A stretch of DNA of 64,000 nucleotides from Magnetospirillum sp. XM-1 (GTDB lineage: Bacteria > Pseudomonadota > Alphaproteobacteria > Rhodospirillales > Magnetospirillaceae): the NCBI RefSeq assembly GCF_001511835.1, contig NZ_LN997848.1, positions 434,001 to 498,000 of the forward strand, in the 5' to 3' direction. The translations under genes and the position numbers were made by a program. This document shows positions 60,353 to 64,000 of the stretch, in pieces (within the stretch, counting starts at the first letter, position 1; each line of letters opens with the position of its first letter). The notes under the pieces are model-generated. The model was not told where the DNA came from. It made no database searches and worked only from the letters and a program-made list of their open reading frames with translations.

Positions 60353-60645
60353 AGGCTGAACCGCACCTGCTCCAGCACCCGGATGATGAAATACAGGATC
60401 AGCCACAGCGCGATGGGCGACAGGTCCACATTGCCGAAATCGGGCAGGACGCGGCGAAGCGGCCGCAGCGCCGGTTCGGTCAGGCGGTAGATCACGTCCA
60501 GGATGGTGCGGACCGCCGAGTTGTAGGTGTTGATCACCCCGAAGGCGACCAGCCAGCTGACGATCACCGACGCCAGGATGACGTACCAGTACAGGTTCAG
60601 CGCGATCAGAATGACTTCGATCAGCGTATTCAGGATCACATGCAT
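60349..60645 (-). CDS. YggT-family membrane protein
   Basis: 98 aa from the ATG at 60645 with AGGTG upstream. Two-helix YggT pattern: [36 protein letters not shown] and [14 protein letters not shown]. Linked to cell division, osmotic stress or cofactor protein assembly in other bacteria. Confidence 0.9.
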   Translation of the reverse strand: MHVILNTLIEVILIALNLYWYVILASVIVSWLVAFGVINTYNSAVRTILDVIYRLTEPALRPLRRVLPDFGNVDLSPIALWLILYFIIRVLEQVRFSL

Positions 60646-60757
60646 GGGCGGCACCTGCGCGGGCGGTTCCAATGGCGCCCAAACCTATCCAAGGCGGCCT
60701 TGTCGCGCAAGGCTGGCGATGCCATCTTGGAAGGACTCTATTCAGGGAGGGGTAAGC

Positions 60758-61621
60758 ATGAACGACGACGTCAAGAGCCTGATGCCCAACGCCGACATGA
60801 CGCGACGCGGCTTCGTGTCGGCCGCCGTGCTGGCCACCGGCTACGCCCTGGCGGTCAGTCCCGCCGCGGCCGGGGCCATCAGCACCGACGTGCAAGGCCT
60901 GTCCGCCGGCGCGGTGATGATCCCCACCCCGGGCGGCCATCCCATGCCGGCCTATGCCGCCATGCCGGCGGGCAAGGGGCCGTTTCCCACTATTCTGGTG
61001 ATTCAGGAGATCTTCGGCGTTCACGAGCATATCCGCGACGTCTGCCGCCGCTTCGCCAAGCTGGGCTATCTGGCCATCGCGCCGGAACTGTATTTCCGCC
61101 AGGGCGATCCTTCGGTGCTGACCGACATCCCCACCATCTTGTCCTCCATCGTGGCGCGGGTGCCCGACGCCCAGGTGATCTCGGACCTGGACGCCGCCGC
61201 CGCCTGGGCGGCGGCCAATGGCGGCGATGCGGACAGGCTGGGCGTCACCGGCTTCTGCTGGGGCGGGCGCGCCGTCTGGCTGTACGCCGCCCATAACCCG
61301 AAACTGAAGGCGGCGGTGGCCTGGTACGGCAGGCTGGTGGGCAACCCCACGCCCGAAACGCCGAAGCAGCCGATCGATGTGGCCGCCGGCCTGATGGCGC
61401 CGGTGTTGGGTCTTTACGGCGGCGCCGACCAGGGCATTCCCCAGGACAGCGTCGAGAAGATGAGGGCGGCGGTCAAGCCGGCGCGGGTCAAGGTGGACAT
61501 CGTGGTCTTCCCGGACGCGCCGCACGCCTTCCACGCCGATTACCGCCCCTCCTACCGCGAGGCGCCGGCCAAGGACGGTTGGGCCAAGGCCCTGGCCTGG
61601 TTCAAGGCCAACGGGGTGTGA
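60758..61621 (+). CDS. Dienelactone hydrolase-family protein, Tat-exported
   Basis: 287 aa, GGGAGGGG before the ATG. Tat signal [20 protein letters not shown], then alpha/beta hydrolase: Cys nucleophile in GFCWGG, Asp in YGGADQGIP and His in APHAFHADY. Carboxymethylenebutenolidase-like; substrate unknown, periplasmic. Confidence 0.92.
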   Translation: MNDDVKSLMPNADMTRRGFVSAAVLATGYALAVSPAAAGAISTDVQGLSAGAVMIPTPGGHPMPAYAAMPAGKGPFPTILVIQEIFGVHEHIRDVCRRFAKLGYLAIAPELYFRQGDPSVLTDIPTILSSIVARVPDAQVISDLDAAAAWAAANGGDADRLGVTGFCWGGRAVWLYAAHNPKLKAAVAWYGRLVGNPTPETPKQPIDVAAGLMAPVLGLYGGADQGIPQDSVEKMRAAVKPARVKVDIVVFPDAPHAFHADYRPSYREAPAKDGWAKALAWFKANGV

Positions 61622-61638
61622 TCGAGGACGGGAATTAA

Positions 61639-61666
61639 GGGCGGGCGGGTCTCAGCCCCGCCCGTT
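61639..61666. terminator. Convergent hairpin
   Basis: GGGCGGG and CCCGCCC flank an 11-base loop between the hydrolase and marR ends, overlapping the last codons of marR. Likely ends both transcripts. Confidence 0.55.
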
Positions 61667-62101
61667 TCCGGGCTGGATCAGGGTGCGCAGCGTCGCGTCG
61701 AGACCCAGGACGAGGGCGGCCTGCACCTCGGCCGGTTGGGCGGCGATGGCGGCGGCGATGCCGCCCAGGGGATCGTCGTGCAGCAATTCATGGCCCGCCG
61801 AGGTGAGTTCCAGGCGGTTGCGGCGGCGGTCGCCCGGTTCGGGCAGACGATCCACCAATCCCTTGCGCACCAGGGCGGCCACCGTCTGGCTGGCGGTGCC
61901 GCTGGTGGTGGCGTGGTAATGGGCGAAGGCGGTGACGGTGCGGGATTCGGGGACCGCGTCGGAGAGATAGCGCAAGGCGCTCCACTGGGCGGGGTTCAGG
62001 CCGCCGGCGAAAGCCGCCCCGTTGGCCAGCCGCACGATCTGCGCCATGGCCTCGGCGGCCGCGCGGGCCGAGAAGCGTAACCGAGTGTTACCATCCATCA
62101 T
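61652..62101 (-). CDS. MarR-family transcriptional regulator
   Basis: 149 aa. Winged helix: NPAQWSALRYLSDAVPESRT, TASQTVAALVRKGLVDRLP and GDRRRNRLELTSAGHELL. Divergent partner not obvious; may control the convergent hydrolase or efflux genes elsewhere. Confidence 0.88.
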   Translation of the reverse strand: MMDGNTRLRFSARAAAEAMAQIVRLANGAAFAGGLNPAQWSALRYLSDAVPESRTVTAFAHYHATTSGTASQTVAALVRKGLVDRLPEPGDRRRNRLELTSAGHELLHDDPLGGIAAAIAAQPAEVQAALVLGLDATLRTLIQPGNGRG

Positions 62102-62147
62102 AGTTCATCATCGCACGGGCATTTGTGCGGCGCAACGGAGCGAGAGG

Positions 62148-62741
62148 TTATTGAACGCTAATTCGTTCGATGCACCCTTTTGACATAAGGAACAAAGCAT
62201 CCTGGGGCGAATCGCCGCGCATGGCCCGGTCGGGGTCGTCACCCGAATAGAGGCCGCGCAGCACCCGCCCGGCGATGCCGTGGCTGACCGCCACCACCTT
62301 GTCGCCGGGCTGCAAGTCGGCCAGCCAGTCGCCGAGCCGGGCCGTCACCGCCTGGTGGCTTTCGCCGCCGGGGCAGCGGAACACCCAGTGATCCAGGCCC
62401 TCGTTGTCCATCATGCCGGGATGTTTGGCCGCCAGTTCGGCCTTGGGAAGGCCCGACCATTGGCCGGTATGAACCTCGCGCAGGCGCTGGTCGAAGGTGA
62501 TGGCGCGGAAGTCCAGGTCGGCCACCTCGCACAGGATGCCGGTGGTCTGGACGCAGCGTCCCAGCGGGCTGGACACCACCCGCCATTGTCCCCGGTCACC
62601 GAGAATGTCGCGCAGGCGCAGTCCGTAGGCCCGCGCCTGGGCCGCGCCCTCAGGCGTCAGCGGCGAATCGCCGTGGCCCTGGACGCGGCCCTCGCGGTTC
62701 CAGCGGGTTTCCCCGTGGCGGACCAGGATGATGGTCGGCAC
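62148..62741 (-). CDS. Histidine phosphatase (phosphoglycerate mutase-like)
   Basis: 197 aa. Phosphohistidine signature LVRHGETRWNREGRVQGH, second-half WSGLPKAELAAKHPGM and HGIAGRVLRGL. The acid residue Glu is in LREVHTGQW. Substrate cannot be set (cobalamin CobC-like or general phosphatase). Confidence 0.92.
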   Translation of the reverse strand: MPTIILVRHGETRWNREGRVQGHGDSPLTPEGAAQARAYGLRLRDILGDRGQWRVVSSPLGRCVQTTGILCEVADLDFRAITFDQRLREVHTGQWSGLPKAELAAKHPGMMDNEGLDHWVFRCPGGESHQAVTARLGDWLADLQPGDKVVAVSHGIAGRVLRGLYSGDDPDRAMRGDSPQDALFLMSKGCIERISVQ

Positions 62742-62750
62742 CGCCTTTGG

Positions 62751-64000
62751 TCAGCCCCGAAGCTCGCCGCCGGTGGCCTTGGCCACCGCCGCGACGATCT
62801 TCGCGCCCACCGCCTCGATCTCCTCGTCGGTCAGCGTCTTGTCGCTGGGCTGCAACGTCACGGTGATGGCCAGCGACTTCTTGCCGGCGGCCATCTTGTC
62901 GCCCTCGTAGAGGTCGAACACCGCCACGTCGGAGATCAGCGCCTTGTCGGCGTTCTTCGCGGCGCGCACCACCGCATCGGCCGCCACGCCCGAATCCAGG
63001 GTGAAGGCGAAGTCGCGGTCCAAGGGCTGCAGGGCCGAGGCCTTGAGCAGCGGCTTGGCCTTGGTGGCCTTGGCCTTTTGCGGCGGCAGGGCTTCCAGGA
63101 ACAGCTCGAATCCGACCACCGGTCCCTTGACGTCGAGCTGGCCCAGGATGCCGGGATGGATCTCGCCGAAGAAGCCCACCGGCTTGTTGCCCAGCTTCAG
63201 CGCGCCGGAGCGGCCGGGGTGGTACCAGGCGGGGGCCTCGGCCACCACCTGCAAGCTGTCGGGATTGGCCCCGGCGGCCGCCACGGCGGCCAGGATGTCG
63301 GCCTTGGCGTCGAAGGCGTCCACGGCACGCGCCGGCTCGGCCCAATGGCGGCCGCGCGCTCGTCCGGCACGGATGCCGGCGGCCACCAGACGCTGCTGGC
63401 CCGGCTCGGGGCCGTCGAATTGCGGCCCCAGCTCGAACAGGCCCAGATCCTTCATGCCGCGGTCGGCGTTGCGGCCCGCCGCCGTCACCAGATTGGGCAG
63501 CACCGAGGGACGCATGACGTCGAGGTCCGACGAGATGGGATTGGCCAGATGCATCTCCGGGGCGCCGCCACCGAACATCACGGCCTGGGCCTCGGGCAGG
63601 AACGACCAGGTCACCGTCTCCACCAGCCCGCGCGTCGCCAGCTGGCGGCGCACCCAGCCGGACCGGCGCTGGCCCGGCGTCAGCACGGGCTTGGGCATGG
63701 CCGGGCGCGGCATGGGGGTGGCGGGGATGTTGTCGTAGCCGTTGATGCGGATGACCTCCTCCACCAGATCATGCTCGGCGGCGATGTCGCCGCGCCAGGA
63801 CGGCGGATTGACCAGCAGGCCGTCGGCATGCTCGGCCACGGCGCAGCCCAGATCGTTGAGGATGGTCTCCATGCGGCTGACCGGGACCTCGACGCCGCCC
63901 AGTTCGAAGACGCGGTTGGGGCGCAGCACGATGGACTTCTGCCAGTCGGGCTCGGTGCCGGCGATCACCGCTTCCGAGGCCTCGCCGCCGCACAGATCGA
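62751..64000 (-). CDS. pheT: Phenylalanyl-tRNA synthetase beta subunit (5' end outside window)
   Basis: The frame runs unbroken from the stop at 62751 to the window edge, about 416 codons. B5 domain (RVFELGGVEVPVSRMETIL), EVIRINGYDNIPATPMPRP, the catalytic-like core and the C-terminal anticodon-binding FDX domain (LDRDFAFTLDSGVAADAVVR). Charges tRNA-Phe with PheS. The start lies beyond 64000. Confidence 0.95.
   Translation of the reverse strand, partial: DLCGGEASEAVIAGTEPDWQKSIVLRPNRVFELGGVEVPVSRMETILNDLGCAVAEHADGLLVNPPSWRGDIAAEHDLVEEVIRINGYDNIPATPMPRPAMPKPVLTPGQRRSGWVRRQLATRGLVETVTWSFLPEAQAVMFGGGAPEMHLANPISSDLDVMRPSVLPNLVTAAGRNADRGMKDLGLFELGPQFDGPEPGQQRLVAAGIRAGRARGRHWAEPARAVDAFDAKADILAAVAAAGANPDSLQVVAEAPAWYHPGRSGALKLGNKPVGFFGEIHPGILGQLDVKGPVVGFELFLEALPPQKAKATKAKPLLKASALQPLDRDFAFTLDSGVAADAVVRAAKNADKALISDVAVFDLYEGDKMAAGKKSLAITVTLQPSDKTLTDEEIEAVGAKIVAAVAKATGGELRG

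Overview
The window reads as a Magnetospirillum-like alphaproteobacterium (Rhodospirillaceae). The basis is the high-GC core with a complete ccoNOQP-ccoGHIS locus followed by an Fe-S FNR gene, panBC, pmbA, nnrU, folD, yggT/yggU and pheT, plus many PAS, response-regulator and hemerythrin proteins. The genus is inferred from gene content and style, not from a database match.

Layout. (1) 1-2781 is core chromosome: a three-PAS sensor (cut by the window edge), a CheC/CheX-like protein and a response regulator in one minus-strand operon, a TerB-like gene, and an intact tRNA-Thr(CGU). (2) About 2782-36540 is a 34-kb integrative element (E1) in the 3' end of that tRNA. It has a tyrosine integrase next to the tRNA, repeated ACTCACA heptamers near both ends, and a diverged copy of the tRNA 3' end at 36540-36605. 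It carries a type I R-M locus whose HsdR is fused to a DnaQ-like exonuclease, a RelA/SpoT-domain gene, a Dam-like methylase, a DUF5131 gene, umuDC with a LexA box, three hemerythrin-domain proteins (one a PAS-GGDEF-hemerythrin), a histidine kinase, HU, MucR and XRE regulators, a SpoVG-like gene and a tacAT module whose toxin gene is split by an IS21 insertion. (3) About 36606-45060 is a second, shorter element (E2) in tandem, with a paralogous integrase. It carries two response regulators, a hemerythrin, a SpoVG-like gene, a small recombinase and a set of perfect short palindromes. An IS630 copy sits at its far edge and no third att copy is visible. (4) 45103-64000 is core again: rlmI-like, cco/fix, fnr, panBC, pmbA, nnrU, folD, yggU, yggT, dienelactone hydrolase, MarR, histidine phosphatase and the 3' part of pheT.

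How it works together. The core cco block builds a high-affinity cbb3 oxidase under a perfect FNR box, with the FNR gene immediately downstream. The elements add oxygen-binding hemerythrins, receivers, a kinase and c-di-GMP synthesis, so the cargo looks like an add-on for oxygen or redox signalling in a microaerophile, next to a defence block. E1 and E2 share the same parts list (large integrase, small integrase, SpoVG-like, hemerythrin, CheY-like), so they look like two members of one element family.

The items I consider most worth a second look are the HsdR-DnaQ chimera with its RelA/SpoT neighbour, the palindrome families confined to E2, the short tyrosine recombinases with inverted repeats upstream, and the integrase arm-site repeats that define the element ends.
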